NCBI RefSeq assembly: GCF_002802915.1 | Contig: NZ_PEBJ01000003.1 | Span: forward strand, 124,001 to 188,000 | DNA length: 64,000 bases | Source of the DNA: Bifidobacterium felsineum | Lineage (GTDB): Bacteria; Actinomycetota; Actinomycetes; Actinomycetales; Bifidobacteriaceae | Direction of reading: 5' to 3' | Shown here: piece after piece, positions 16,021-25,275 of the stretch | How positions within the stretch are numbered: position 1 is the stretch's first letter | Layout of the letters: each line of letters begins with the position of its first letter | Translations under genes and position numbers: made by a program | The notes under the pieces: model-generated | The model's input: the letters and a program-made list of their open reading frames with translations, nothing else | Database searches by the model: none | Told to the model about the DNA's origin: nothing

Positions 16021-18927
16021 TCACTCCACGGATTTCAACGACGAGACCGGGTCGATGCGGTCGAGCACCGGGTTCGTGAACACCTGTACCAGCAGCGCGA
16101 ATGCCAGCGTCACGACGGCGGCAATCGCATAGCTGGTCCAGCGTACGGTCACCGCGAAATACAATCCCGGCATATTGAGCGCGGCAGTCAGCAGCCCACC
16201 AATCCAACGGCCGAGCGGAAGTCCTACGGCGATACCCATCAGCGTCAGCAGCAGCATTTCACGATTGACGTACTTGTGCACTTCCCCATCGTAGAAGCCG
16301 AGTACCTTAAGTGTGGCCATTTCGCGCACACGTTCGGACACATTCGTGTTCGCCAGCGTGAACAGCACCACCAATGCGAGCGCGCCGGCGAGCGCCACAA
16401 TCAGCGCTACCACTGCGCCCATCAGGTCGAAGCTGAAGCTGCGTTGCATATCCGCCGTGCTCACCACGTTCAGAACATCAGTATCCTTGGCAAGCTTGTC
16501 TGCGTAAGCAATCTGGCTATCATCGGAACCTTGGTATTGTGCGAATATCGCGTTCATCGCCACGCCATCAGCCACGGTGTCTGCAGAACCATCACCGTCG
16601 GCAGTATCAGAGTCAGCACCAAAGATGTGACTGTAGTAGTCGGCAGCCATGTAGATATCCGAGCCGATGACCGACTTACTTACCGCTGCGACGCGCACAG
16701 ATTCACGTTCGACATCGCCGTTTTCGAGGGTGATGGTATCGCCCGCGTGCACGTCGAGTGCGTTGGCTGCACTTTGCGAGACAATCACTCCCCCATTGCT
16801 GCCGGCAATGCTGCTACCATCAATCGGCTCGCCGCCATCAGCATCACGCAGGTCTGCGATGGCCTTGAGATCGGCGGCTTCTGGCACGGTGATCAGCTGT
16901 ACGGTTTCTGATTCCTCTGCTGCATTGGTCAGTTCGCCGCTTTCGACTTTGGCTAAGGTACCGGCATCATCAGTAGCGCGCACACTCGAGTTGTTCTTCA
17001 GCTTCTGCAGCACCGAGTCAAGCTGGTCATGGTCGGTGACGACCATCAGCTGATAGCGATAGATGTCCTGATATTGCGTGGCCGGTAACGCGTCCACCGT
17101 ATCGTTGATGGCCAGTCCGCAGACGATAAGCGCGGTGCATCCGGCCACGCCACCAATGGTCATGAACAGGCGACCTTTGAAGCGGAACAGATTCCTGGCG
17201 GTGACTTTGTTGAGGAATTTCATGCGACGCCATAGTGGGCCAATGTATTCCAACAGCACATGCGACCCGGCTTTCGGCGCTTTCGGGCGCATCAGCGCTG
17301 CGGGAGTCTGGCGCACTTCACTCCAACAAGCAACAATGGTCGCCGCACCAATACCGAGCACGAACAGGACCACGCCAGCCGAACCGTACACCCAGTCATA
17401 GAGCATCGTAACGTTCGGCACCACATACATGCCTTCCAGCACAATCAACAGGAATGCCGGAATACCAAGGAATCCAATCAGGTCGCCGAGTCCGCCGCCG
17501 ATCAGGCAAGCCAGCAACGCAAACAGCACATACCTGGAGGCGATGGCTGCAGAACCATATCCGAGCCCCATGTAGGTGCCGATGAGTCCGCGTTCCTCTT
17601 CAACCATGCGGGTCATGGCAGTAAGGCTCATGAATACGGCGACGAGTAGAAACACGATCGGGAATGCCCGCCCAATGGATTCGATTGAGCTCAAGTCAGA
17701 CTTCAGCGACGAGAACGTGCCCGCCGATGAGCGCGTGTTCACATACCAGCGCGCTTGCGGTATATCGGACTCGATTTTCGACTCCTGCTCATCAAGCTGT
17801 TTCGTGGCGTCGGTTTTCTGCTGGTCGAGTTTTGCTTGTGCATCATCCAACTGTTGTTTGGCTTGGGTGAGCTGCGCATTCGACGCGATGATTGCGTTCC
17901 GCTGAGCATCATCTCCGGCTTTGCCGCCGCGAGCTTGGATAAGTGCATCGACTTGGGCGTTGAATTGCGAGCGTTGGGCATCTATCTGCGATTGGGCGTC
18001 GGCGAATTTCGTATTTGCTTGCGAGCGCGCATCATCGATCTGTTGCTTGGCATCATCAATGAGCTGCTGGCGGCGTGCCTGCTGACGCTTGGACTGCACC
18101 TGGTCTTCGATGCGATCGCGTACCGTGCGCACGGCGGAATCATAGGAATCGGTAAAGGTATCAAGTGCGGCAGTACCGTCAAGTTCAAGGGACATAGCGG
18201 TATAGGTGCTGCCGATCACGCCGCTGGATGGCAGGAAGAAGGTGTACCCGGATGTGGCTGAGCTGCGGAACGCGCCCTGCGAGTAGCCGTCCGGGTTCTG
18301 CAAGTCGAGTGGGTCGAGCACGATGCCGGTGATAGTGAGTTTGGTTGGGAATTGCGGCGAATCGTCGCTGGATTCGTCTGCATCATTCGCCGCAGATGTT
18401 TTTGGCGTAACGGTCAGCGTATCTCCTATCTTGAGTCCGCTGTCGCGAACGAATTTACGTGTCACCGCCATTTCGCCGGACTTTTTGGGCAATCGGCCTT
18501 GTTGAAGGTACGGCTGGTTCATGCCGTTTGCACCGATTTCGCTTAGTGTCACCGACTCATCCGAGCCATCAACTTTGACCGTTGCGGATGCGGTGCGTTC
18601 GGCTTGCACTGCTTTGACACCATCCACCGCCCGCAAGGCCGCGACATCATCCTTGGTGAGCCCCAACGTGGACACGACTTGGATGTCATAAAGCCGTTGT
18701 TGGTCGAAGAATCGGTCAGCACCTTGGAACATATCTCGGCAGCCGGCGTAAATACCGGTAAGCACGGCCACACCGAGCATGGAAATCACAGCGAGAGACA
18801 CAAATCGTTTCCAATTGCGTCCCCATGCGCGCAGCATGTCTTTGGCGAATGCGGCAGACCACATACTCGCCCGCGGTTGCCGCTCAAACCGAGCCCGCGT
18901 CTTCGCATGCCTACCCCGAGTCATCAT
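16021..18927 (-). CDS. ABC transporter permease, FtsX/MacB-type, with coiled coil
   Basis: A 968-residue permease. Seen: N-terminal transmembrane helix (about residues 34-55), a large outer domain, a long charged Gln/Asp/Lys-rich stretch (about 275-390) predicted as coiled coil, three helices of the first FtsX domain beginning GRAFPIVFLLVAVFMSLTAMTRMVEEERGLIGTYMGLGYG, a second outer domain, and a C-terminal FtsX domain with REMATLKVLGFYDGEVHKYVNRE. This is the layout of actinobacterial FtsX-like exporters that remove peptides, lipids or drugs. Start ATG 18927 (or 18924) follows AGGCGG; a TTG at 18942 also opens the frame. It starts 4 bases past the stop of the partner ATPase. Confidence 0.88.
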   Translation of the reverse strand: MMTRGRHAKTRARFERQPRASMWSAAFAKDMLRAWGRNWKRFVSLAVISMLGVAVLTGIYAGCRDMFQGADRFFDQQRLYDIQVVSTLGLTKDDVAALRAVDGVKAVQAERTASATVKVDGSDESVTLSEIGANGMNQPYLQQGRLPKKSGEMAVTRKFVRDSGLKIGDTLTVTPKTSAANDADESSDDSPQFPTKLTITGIVLDPLDLQNPDGYSQGAFRSSATSGYTFFLPSSGVIGSTYTAMSLELDGTAALDTFTDSYDSAVRTVRDRIEDQVQSKRQQARRQQLIDDAKQQIDDARSQANTKFADAQSQIDAQRSQFNAQVDALIQARGGKAGDDAQRNAIIASNAQLTQAKQQLDDAQAKLDQQKTDATKQLDEQESKIESDIPQARWYVNTRSSAGTFSSLKSDLSSIESIGRAFPIVFLLVAVFMSLTAMTRMVEEERGLIGTYMGLGYGSAAIASRYVLFALLACLIGGGLGDLIGFLGIPAFLLIVLEGMYVVPNVTMLYDWVYGSAGVVLFVLGIGAATIVACWSEVRQTPAALMRPKAPKAGSHVLLEYIGPLWRRMKFLNKVTARNLFRFKGRLFMTIGGVAGCTALIVCGLAINDTVDALPATQYQDIYRYQLMVVTDHDQLDSVLQKLKNNSSVRATDDAGTLAKVESGELTNAAEESETVQLITVPEAADLKAIADLRDADGGEPIDGSSIAGSNGGVIVSQSAANALDVHAGDTITLENGDVERESVRVAAVSKSVIGSDIYMAADYYSHIFGADSDTADGDGSADTVADGVAMNAIFAQYQGSDDSQIAYADKLAKDTDVLNVVSTADMQRSFSFDLMGAVVALIVALAGALALVVLFTLANTNVSERVREMATLKVLGFYDGEVHKYVNREMLLLTLMGIAVGLPLGRWIGGLLTAALNMPGLYFAVTVRWTSYAIAAVVTLAFALLVQVFTNPVLDRIDPVSSLKSVE

Positions 18928-18931
18928 CCGC

Positions 18932-19636
18932 CTACCATTCAATATCGGCTATCGGCGTGGGATCAGGATTGATCTCCTCGCTGGTCACCTTGCCGGAGCG
19001 GAATCGAATTACCTTATGTGCCATCGGCGCAAGCGCGGAATTATGGGTGATGATCATCACTGTCATGCCTTGAGTTCGGCAAATGTCTTGCAACAGTTCG
19101 AGTACTTCCTTGCCGGTTTCGTAATCCAACGCACCGGTCGGCTCATCGCACAGTAAAAGCTTTGGCTTCTTGGCGATGGCACGGGCGATGGATACGCGCT
19201 GCTGTTCCCCGCCGGAGAGTTGTGCAGGGAAATTATCGAGGCGATCACCGAGGCCGACTTTGCGCAATGTTTCGGCCGGATCGAAATGGTCGGGGCAGAT
19301 TTGGCTGGCGAGTTCCACGTTCTCGAGCGCTGTCAGGTTTGGCACTAGATTGTAGAACTGGAATACGAATCCAATATCATTGCGACGATAGGTGATGAGG
19401 TCGCGTTTTCTTAACCCAGTGATATCTCGCCCGCCAACCACCACGCGGCCTGAAGTGACCACATCCATGCCACCCAGAATGTTCAATGCCGTAGTTTTGC
19501 CGGCTCCGGATTGGCCGAGAATCACTGTCAGTTCGCCTTGATCGGCGGTGAAGTTGGCCTCATCGAGTGCACGAATCGGTGTGCCGCCTCCAGCTGGATA
19601 TTCCTTAACCACATGGTCGAATTCGATATAGGCCAT
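18932..19636 (-). CDS. ABC transporter ATPase (MacB/LolD-type)
   Basis: A 234-residue ATPase. Seen: Walker [11 protein letters not shown]-loop [21 protein letters not shown] typical of the MacB/LolD group, signature [15 protein letters not shown], Walker [13 protein letters not shown] and switch IITHNS. AAGGAG precedes ATG 19636 by 6 bases. Partner of the 968-residue permease just downstream; a PadR regulator lies upstream on the same strand, a common arrangement for inducible export pumps. Confidence 0.92.
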   Translation of the reverse strand: MAYIEFDHVVKEYPAGGGTPIRALDEANFTADQGELTVILGQSGAGKTTALNILGGMDVVTSGRVVVGGRDITGLRKRDLITYRRNDIGFVFQFYNLVPNLTALENVELASQICPDHFDPAETLRKVGLGDRLDNFPAQLSGGEQQRVSIARAIAKKPKLLLCDEPTGALDYETGKEVLELLQDICRTQGMTVMIITHNSALAPMAHKVIRFRSGKVTSEEINPDPTPIADIEW

Positions 19637-19664
19637 TGCATCTCCTTCCACCACATAGCATGCG

Positions 19665-19688
19665 GGGCTGTTCTGCGTCGAACAGCCC
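19665..19688 (-). other. Hairpin between PadR gene and ABC genes
   Basis: GGGCTGTTC and GAACAGCCC (9-base arms, 6-base loop) lie in the 110-bp gap between the PadR stop and the ATPase start. There is no T-run after it on the minus strand, so it is more likely an mRNA-stability or processing structure than a full terminator. Confidence 0.6.
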
Positions 19689-19746
19689 TCGCAATGTTTG
19701 TTGAAGCGTGTACTTCTATTGTGCCGTTTTCTCGCGGCTTTCGCTA

Positions 19747-20271
19747 TCAAGCAACACCGAGTTCCTCTTTGAGCCACTGGCGTTCGGCATCGATTTCGGC
19801 ATCGTGCACCAGAATGATGGCACGACGGTATTTGTCCTCCACCTTGTCGTTGTCAATCGGGCCTTCGCCATCGCTGTAGAGGCGGCGTACATCGGATTCG
19901 AGCACGTCGAGGCGGCGCTGCAGCACAGCGCGGCGATCGGCCTCATCGGGAATCACCGAGAGGAACGACATGACCACCGCCCATTTGGTGATGTTGGTGA
20001 GGTTGTAGCCGCTGGTTTCCTTCAGTTCCTCAATGAGCTTGGCGCGTCCAGCATCTTCAAGATGGAATTCGCGCAGACGGCGGCCGTTCACCACATTGAA
20101 GGTTTCGCCGATATAGCCGGCTTTGACGAATTTATTGGTCACCGAATGCAGGGTGCCGTCGGAGACCGCCTGCATATAGCCTTGCAGCTGTTCCATCTTT
20201 TTGCGCAGCCGGTAGCCGCACAGGGGTTCTTCGGAAAGGAAGCCCAAAGTCATCAGTTCTATCGTGTTCAT
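19747..20271 (-). CDS. PadR family transcriptional regulator
   Basis: A 174-residue PadR-type repressor. Seen: IELMTLGFLSEEPLCGYRLRKKMEQL, the PadR winged helix start, GTLHSVTNKFVKAGYI, then a wing with RREFHLEDAGRAKLIEEL and a C-terminal helical dimerisation region (VLESDVRRLY...AEIDAERQWLKEEL). ATG 20271 is chosen because GGAGGG lies just upstream; 20283 would place that site inside the gene. Dyads in front of this gene and in front of the divergent reductase gene (20284-20304, 20392-20416) suggest it represses both, and by read-through the ABC exporter. Confidence 0.85.
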   Translation of the reverse strand: MNTIELMTLGFLSEEPLCGYRLRKKMEQLQGYMQAVSDGTLHSVTNKFVKAGYIGETFNVVNGRRLREFHLEDAGRAKLIEELKETSGYNLTNITKWAVVMSFLSVIPDEADRRAVLQRRLDVLESDVRRLYSDGEGPIDNDKVEDKYRRAIILVHDAEIDAERQWLKEELGVA

Positions 20272-20283
20272 CATGCCCTCCAT

Positions 20284-20304
20284 GATATCTCAAGCCGAGA
20301 TATC
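20284..20304. promoter_or_regulatory. PadR operator candidate 1
   Basis: GATATCTC, AAGCC, GAGATATC: perfect 8-base arms 13 bases upstream of the PadR start. Shares the GATATCTC core with the second dyad at 20392-20416. Confidence 0.65.
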
Positions 20305-20391
20305 TCAGAACGACACGCCCAAAGCGAAAGCCTTGGCCCATCCCACAACCCCCGCAATTTCAACCATTTTCAATTCGATATAAACCTTTCT

Positions 20392-20416
20392 GATATATCT
20401 CAGTTTGAAATATCTC
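20392..20416. promoter_or_regulatory. PadR operator candidate 2
   Basis: Imperfect dyad GATATATCTCA-GTT-TGAAATATCTC (9 of 11 arm positions match) about 100 bases upstream of the reductase gene start. Its resemblance to the PadR-proximal dyad suggests one regulator for both divergent units. Confidence 0.6.
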
Positions 20417-20517
20417 TCAATGAGGTGCATACTGGCATCAACGCGAACGCAGCGGACCACCAACCAAAGCAATCGCAAAGCAGTACGAAGCACACACCCA
20501 TATCGAAAGGACTCACC

Positions 20518-21138
20518 ATGAGCAACATCACCATCTTCGGCGCAGGCAACATCGGTTCCGCAGTGGCGGGCATCGCCGTCAAGTCCGGCGCTTCCGTGCA
20601 GGTCATCGACCGAAACCCGGATAAGGCCGCCGCGGCAGCCGAAGGCGTCACCGGCGCCAAGTTCGGCGAAGCCGCCATCTCCGGTGACATCGTGGTCCTG
20701 GCCCTCCCGTTCCCGGCCTACGACGAAGTGCTCGCCGCCTACTCCGACCAGCTGGCCGGCAAAACCGTGGTGGACGTTGCCAACCCAATCGATTTCACCA
20801 CCTTCGATCTGGCTCTGCCGGAAAGCGCCAAGTCCGCCGCCGAATACGTTGCCGCCAAGCTGCCGAACTCCAAGGTGGTCAAGGGCTTCAACACCACCTT
20901 CGCCGCCACGCTTGCCACCGGTGAGAACGATGGCGCTCCGACCGTGGTGCAGCTCGCCTCCGACGATGAGGACGCCAAGAAGGCCGTCGCCGCCTTCATC
21001 GAGGGCGCAGGCCTGAAGACCGTGGACGCCGGCCCGCTGAAGCGCGCCCAGTACCTCGAAGGCTACGGCGCTCTGCAAATCATCCTCGGCGTCACCGAGC
21101 AGACCCCGTGGACCGGCGGTTTCAAGGTCGTGAAGTAA
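20518..21138 (+). CDS. NADPH-dependent F420 reductase-like dinucleotide-binding protein
   Basis: A 206-residue protein with the N-terminal Rossmann motif ITIFGAGNIGSAVAGIAVKSG and the family pattern VVLALPFPAYDEVLAAY, VVDVANPIDF, VVKGFNTTFAATLATG. This is the F420-dependent NADP reductase / predicted dinucleotide-binding enzyme family. Bifidobacteria are not known to make F420, so a different hydride partner (flavin or ferric chelate, as in Fre-like members) is likely. AAAGGA precedes ATG 20518. Divergent from the PadR regulator with matching operator-like dyads, suggesting a shared stress response with the exporter. Confidence 0.8.
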   Translation: MSNITIFGAGNIGSAVAGIAVKSGASVQVIDRNPDKAAAAAEGVTGAKFGEAAISGDIVVLALPFPAYDEVLAAYSDQLAGKTVVDVANPIDFTTFDLALPESAKSAAEYVAAKLPNSKVVKGFNTTFAATLATGENDGAPTVVQLASDDEDAKKAVAAFIEGAGLKTVDAGPLKRAQYLEGYGALQIILGVTEQTPWTGGFKVVK

Positions 21139-21154
21139 GACTCCGAACCCCTCC

Positions 21155-21265
21155 CACGCAGTTACTGCCTGTTTTTATCCCGAAACCGGCAGTATGTGCG
21201 CGTCTTAACGAAGCGCTCGCGCAGTTACTGCTTGTATTCATCTCCGAACAGGCAGTAACTGCGCG
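21155..21265. repeat. 63-bp periodic palindrome array 3
   Basis: Two units of the CGCGCAGTTACTGCC family: left arms at 21155 and 21218, right arms at 21188 and 21251, so both steps are exactly 63 and each middle is 18 bases. Arms carry one to three changes. It sits right after the reductase stop. Confidence 0.9.
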
Positions 21266-21266
21266 A

Positions 21267-21327
21267 GCGCATAACGGATAGTGGGTGGAACCTTCAATTA
21301 AAGTTCCACCCACTATCCGTTATGCGC
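21267..21327. terminator. Long perfect hairpin between convergent genes
   Basis: 25-base perfectly complementary arms (21267-21291 and 21303-21327; key core GGATAGTGGGTGGAAC) around an 11-base loop rich in A/T. It stands between the reductase gene and the GH1 gene, which converge, so a bidirectional terminator is the simplest role. No canonical T-run follows the stem, and the arm is far longer than usual. Confidence 0.6.
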
Positions 21328-21371
21328 GGTGATGAGCGCTTTCACCGCGCAAGCTTCACGGAGAACGACGC

Positions 21372-22769
21372 CTAGATGGCGTTCTCCTGGACGATCTGCC
21401 TGAATCGCAGCGCCGAATCCTTCCAGATACGCGCTTGGGTGTCGTAATCCACACGAATGATGCCGAATCGCTTGGTATAGCCCAGCGCCCATTCGAAGTT
21501 ATCGAGCAGACTCCATGCGAAGTAGCCCGTCACGTTCGCTCCGGCTTCAATGGCGGCGGCCACGGCCTTCACATGAGCTTCGAGATAGGCCACACGCTTG
21601 GGGTCATGGACAATGAGACCACCGGGAGCGGTCGGATCCTCGCTGACCTCATCTTCCCACGCCGAGCCATTTTCGGTGATCATGACCGGCAGGTCAGGCC
21701 AACGCCTGCTGAGTTCCACCAGCATGGCAGTCAATGCTTCAGGCTCCTGATTCCACCCCATCGCCGTCAGTTCGTCGGCGGGAGGCAACGTTTCCACACA
21801 TTCCTGCGCAGGCATGGCGTTGGCGTGACGGTCGCCTTCGAAGGTAGCCGCCGCGGCACATCCACGCACATGGTTTGTGGAGTAGTAGTTGAAGCCCAGT
21901 ACGTCAATCGGCTGATGTGCGATTTCCACATCACCGTCCTGAACGAACGACCAGTCGGTGACATGCTTGGTGGCCTCGAAAATCTCCGGATCATAGGCAC
22001 CATCGAGCATTGGGCCGAGGAATACCTCGTTGGCGATGAGATCGGCCCGCCGCTTGGCTGCGATATCTTCCGGCGCATCGGTTTCGGCGATGTTCGCAGC
22101 CAGATTCAGTGTGACGGCCACCTTGGCCTTCTCCCCCAGTTCAGCGCGAATCGCCTTAACCGCCAGGCCATGGGCCAGATTGAGATGGTGCACGGCTGCG
22201 AGCGCCTTGGCATGGTCGTGCAGGCCGGGTGCATGAGCGCCATTGCCGTAGCCGAGATAGGCGACGCACCATGGCTCGTTCAATGTGATCCAGGTGTCCA
22301 CCAGATCGCCGAACTCATGGGCCAGCACGGCGACGTAATCCGCGAAGCGAAGCGCGGTTTCACGGTTCGCCCAGCCACCGCGATCCTCCAGATACTGGGG
22401 CAGATCCCAGTGATAGAGCGTTACGGCAGGCTTGATGCCGGCTTCTCGCAAGGCTTCGAGCACACGCTTGTAGTAGTCGATGCCGGCCTGATTGACCGGA
22501 CCATCATATTCGGGAATAATACGCGGCCATGCTACGGAAAGACGGTAGGCTTCTACGCCAAGCTCCTGCATGAGCTTGATGTCTTCCGGATAGCGATGGT
22601 ATTGGTCACAGGCGAATTCGCCGCTGGAGCCATCCAGGATGTTGCCGGGTACCGCGCAATAGGTATCCCAGATGGATGCAGTGCGGCCGTCCTCATGGAT
22701 TGCGCCTTCGACCTGATAGGAGGCGGTGGCGGTGCCCCAGGTGAAGTCTTTGGGGAATGTGAATGTCAT
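21372..22769 (-). CDS. GH1 beta-glucosidase
   Basis: A 465-residue GH1 enzyme. Seen: N-terminal FPKDFTWGTATASYQVEGA, acid/base Glu165 in ITLNEPWC, nucleophile Glu366 in MITENGSAW, and the C-terminal GYFAWSLLDNFEWALGYTKRFG. No signal peptide, so it acts on imported oligosaccharides. Last gene of the operon behind the GH31 alpha-xylosidase. Together they could take apart a xylosylated beta-glucan fragment: GH31 removes the xylose branch, GH1 splits the exposed beta-glucoside. GGAG precedes ATG 22769. A longer in-frame start (22829) is rejected because it would overlap the upstream hairpin. Confidence 0.93.
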   Translation of the reverse strand: MTFTFPKDFTWGTATASYQVEGAIHEDGRTASIWDTYCAVPGNILDGSSGEFACDQYHRYPEDIKLMQELGVEAYRLSVAWPRIIPEYDGPVNQAGIDYYKRVLEALREAGIKPAVTLYHWDLPQYLEDRGGWANRETALRFADYVAVLAHEFGDLVDTWITLNEPWCVAYLGYGNGAHAPGLHDHAKALAAVHHLNLAHGLAVKAIRAELGEKAKVAVTLNLAANIAETDAPEDIAAKRRADLIANEVFLGPMLDGAYDPEIFEATKHVTDWSFVQDGDVEIAHQPIDVLGFNYYSTNHVRGCAAAATFEGDRHANAMPAQECVETLPPADELTAMGWNQEPEALTAMLVELSRRWPDLPVMITENGSAWEDEVSEDPTAPGGLIVHDPKRVAYLEAHVKAVAAAIEAGANVTGYFAWSLLDNFEWALGYTKRFGIIRVDYDTQARIWKDSALRFRQIVQENAI

Positions 22770-22795
22770 TGCGGTATCTCCATTGATAACAAAGC

Positions 22796-22824
22796 GGCAG
22801 CTCCCTCGAGAGGAAGGAGCTGCC
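22796..22824 (-). other. Intercistronic hairpin, GH31-GH1 junction
   Basis: GGCAGCTCC and GGAGCTGCC, 11-base loop, in the 67-bp gap between the two glycosidase genes. No T-run follows on the minus strand; likely an mRNA stabiliser or processing stem. Confidence 0.6.
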
Positions 22825-22836
22825 ATCATTTATGCA

Positions 22837-25248
22837 TTACAGCACCACGGTGCCGGATTCAGCCTTGACGATCTCGCCGTCCGCACCCAGTCGGGCGGAG
22901 AATGCGCGACCATCGGAGCTGGAGACTTCCACACCAGCCGGAGTACGGCGGGCGGTGAAGGTCACGGAGGAGCCATCGATTTCGCTGACCACCGCTTCGG
23001 CGGATTCGGCATCGGTCAGGAACACGGAAACCAGAGCGTCGGTGCCGTAGACACGGTCCGGCTTGGTTTCGCCCGGGTTGGTGACGATGACGGAGCCGTC
23101 GCGCACCCACAGCGGGATGGAATCGTAGCCGTGCACCTCGTTGCGCCACACGCCACCCTGCGCCTTCTCGCCAGTGAGCCAGTTGGTCCACACGCCTTCC
23201 GGCAGGTAGTAGGAGACTTCGCCGGAGTAGGTGAACACGGGGGCCACCAGGAAGTTCGGGCCGAACATGTACTGGCGGTCCAGCGTGCGGCAGGTTTGGT
23301 CATCCGGGAATTCGACGAACATGGAACGCATTACCGGAGTGCCGTTGATGTGCGGCTTCAGGCCGGTCTCGTAGACGTACGGCATGAGTTCGAGCTTGAG
23401 CTTGGTGAACTTGCGGGCCACGTCCACGGCGGTCTGGCCGGGAACCAGCTCCACACCGTTCTTCTTGTCTTCCTCGTCGAACAGCCACGGCACGCGGTAC
23501 ACGGTGGAGCCGTGCAGACGGGAGTGGGAGCCCAGGAGGCCGAACGCCACCCAACGCTTGTAGACGGCCGGATCCGGGAAGGCGCCTTCGAAACCACCGA
23601 TGTCGTGGCTCCAGAAGCCGAAGCCGGAGGAGGTCAGGGACAGGCCTGCGCGCAGGGATTGAGCCATGCCGTTGAAGGTGGATTCGCAGTCGCCGCCCCA
23701 GTGTACGGGCTGCTGCTGGCCGCCCACGGTTGCCGAGCGGGCGTACAGGCAGGCGTTGCCCTTGCCGTAGGTTTCCTCGATCGCCTCGAACACGGTCTGG
23801 TTGTAGAGCTGGGTGTACCAGTTGTGCATGGAGAGCTTCGGGGAGCCGTCATACCAGACCACGTCGCGCGGGATACGTTCGCCGAAGTCGGTCTTGATGG
23901 CATCCACGCCCTGATGCAGCAGCTTCTTGACCTTGCCCTTGAACCATTCGCGAGCCTCGGGGTTGGTGAAGTCCACCAAGCCCATGCCAGCCTGCCAGAA
24001 GTCGGTCTGCCAAACTTCGCCATTGGCCTTCTTGACGAGGTAGCCCTTGTCACGGCCTTCCTTGAACATGTCGCCGCGCTGGCCGATGTATGGGTTAATC
24101 CATGCGCAGATGTGCAGGCCCTTGTCCTCATGCAGACGCTTCAGCGTGGATTCGATGTCGCCGAAGAAGCGCTTGTCCCATTCGAAATCGCACCAGTGGA
24201 ATTCACGCATCCAGTAGCAGTCGTAGTGGAAGGCTGCCAGCGGAATATCGCGCTCGGCCATGCCGTCGATGAAGGAGTTGATGGTCTGCTCATCGTACTT
24301 GGTGGTGAACGAGGTGGTGAGCCACAGGCCGTAGCTCCATGCCGGCACGTTGGCCGGTCGACCCACGAGCTTGGTGTAGCGGTCGAGAATCTGCTTCGGG
24401 GTCGGGCCGTAGATCACGCAGAAGTCAAGGCCTTCACCCGGCACGGAGAACTGCACGGCTTCGGTGTTTTCGGAACCGATTTCGAAGGAGACGTGACCAC
24501 GGTTGTTGACCAGAATGCCGTAGCCGTTGGAGGTCATGTAGAATGGCACATCCTTGTAGCCCTGCTCGGATGCGGTGCCGCCGTCCTCATTCCAGATGTC
24601 GACGGTCTGGCCGTTCTTCACGTAGGCGCCGAAGCGTTCGCCCAGGCCGTAGACGTTCTCGCCCACGCCGAGGTGCAGCTGGATGGCGGTGAACACGTCG
24701 GATTCATCGCGGGCGGAGCCATCCATGGTCACGCCGAATTCGCCAACCGGCTGCGCGGTGACGTTGGATTCAGCACCGAGCTTGAAGCGAGCCAGAGACT
24801 TGCCTTCCGACTTGGTCAGCACCTTGCCGTCTTCACCGAGGAAGGTCAGGTTCCAAGGTGAGCCCTTGACGACCTTGGCGGTCAGTCCACCGGTGGTCAG
24901 GGTGACGTCCGCGCCGTTGACGCCCACTTCGCCATCACCGTTACCGTGGGCGGCAACGCTCACATAATCGCGGTCGCCCGGCTCGTCTGCATTGAGTGGG
25001 AAGCCGGGATATTCGGTAGCGCCCAGCCAGTGTGCCGCACGCACACGGATCACACCTTCGGCCGGCGAGGTGATGTCCACATCGAATGTAGGAAGGTTCA
25101 ACGTATCGTAGCGGCCACGCACCACGGATGTGGTGGCGAGCACATTGAGCTGCTCGGCAGCGGCATCGGCGCTCAATTCATAGGCTTCACGCGCGTAGAG
25201 GGCTTCGACGCCGTCGCGAATCATCCAGTAACCGTTGGTGAACTTCAT
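22837..25248 (-). CDS. GH31 alpha-xylosidase (YicI-type)
   Basis: An 803-residue retaining alpha-glycosidase close to E. coli YicI. Seen: VYGLGERFGAYVKNGQTVDIWNEDGG in the N-terminal region, nucleophile Asp454 in AIKTDFGERIP, and acid/base Asp520 in HWGGDCESTFNGMAQSLR; the 66-residue spacing equals that of YicI (416/482), and the KTDFGERIP sequence is that of alpha-xylosidases rather than alpha-glucosidases. No signal peptide: cytoplasmic. It stands between the ABC permeases and the GH1 gene, so the imported sugar is probably an alpha-1,6-xylosyl glucoside such as isoprimeverose or a short xyloglucan oligomer. AAGGAG precedes ATG 25248. Confidence 0.9.
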   Translation of the reverse strand: MKFTNGYWMIRDGVEALYAREAYELSADAAAEQLNVLATTSVVRGRYDTLNLPTFDVDITSPAEGVIRVRAAHWLGATEYPGFPLNADEPGDRDYVSVAAHGNGDGEVGVNGADVTLTTGGLTAKVVKGSPWNLTFLGEDGKVLTKSEGKSLARFKLGAESNVTAQPVGEFGVTMDGSARDESDVFTAIQLHLGVGENVYGLGERFGAYVKNGQTVDIWNEDGGTASEQGYKDVPFYMTSNGYGILVNNRGHVSFEIGSENTEAVQFSVPGEGLDFCVIYGPTPKQILDRYTKLVGRPANVPAWSYGLWLTTSFTTKYDEQTINSFIDGMAERDIPLAAFHYDCYWMREFHWCDFEWDKRFFGDIESTLKRLHEDKGLHICAWINPYIGQRGDMFKEGRDKGYLVKKANGEVWQTDFWQAGMGLVDFTNPEAREWFKGKVKKLLHQGVDAIKTDFGERIPRDVVWYDGSPKLSMHNWYTQLYNQTVFEAIEETYGKGNACLYARSATVGGQQQPVHWGGDCESTFNGMAQSLRAGLSLTSSGFGFWSHDIGGFEGAFPDPAVYKRWVAFGLLGSHSRLHGSTVYRVPWLFDEEDKKNGVELVPGQTAVDVARKFTKLKLELMPYVYETGLKPHINGTPVMRSMFVEFPDDQTCRTLDRQYMFGPNFLVAPVFTYSGEVSYYLPEGVWTNWLTGEKAQGGVWRNEVHGYDSIPLWVRDGSVIVTNPGETKPDRVYGTDALVSVFLTDAESAEAVVSEIDGSSVTFTARRTPAGVEVSSSDGRAFSARLGADGEIVKAESGTVVL

Positions 25249-25275
25249 TGTTGCTGTACTCCTTGTGGGAGAGGC

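Noticed and set aside
19708..20517. Extended N-terminus of the F420-reductase-like protein (476 codons)
   Set aside because: The extension is antisense to PadR; the Rossmann motif begins at ATG 20518 with its own ribosome-binding site.
22726..24861. 711-codon open frame opposite the GH31 and GH1 genes
   Set aside because: Antisense shadow; translation has no recognisable domain and both catalytic motif sets lie on the other strand.
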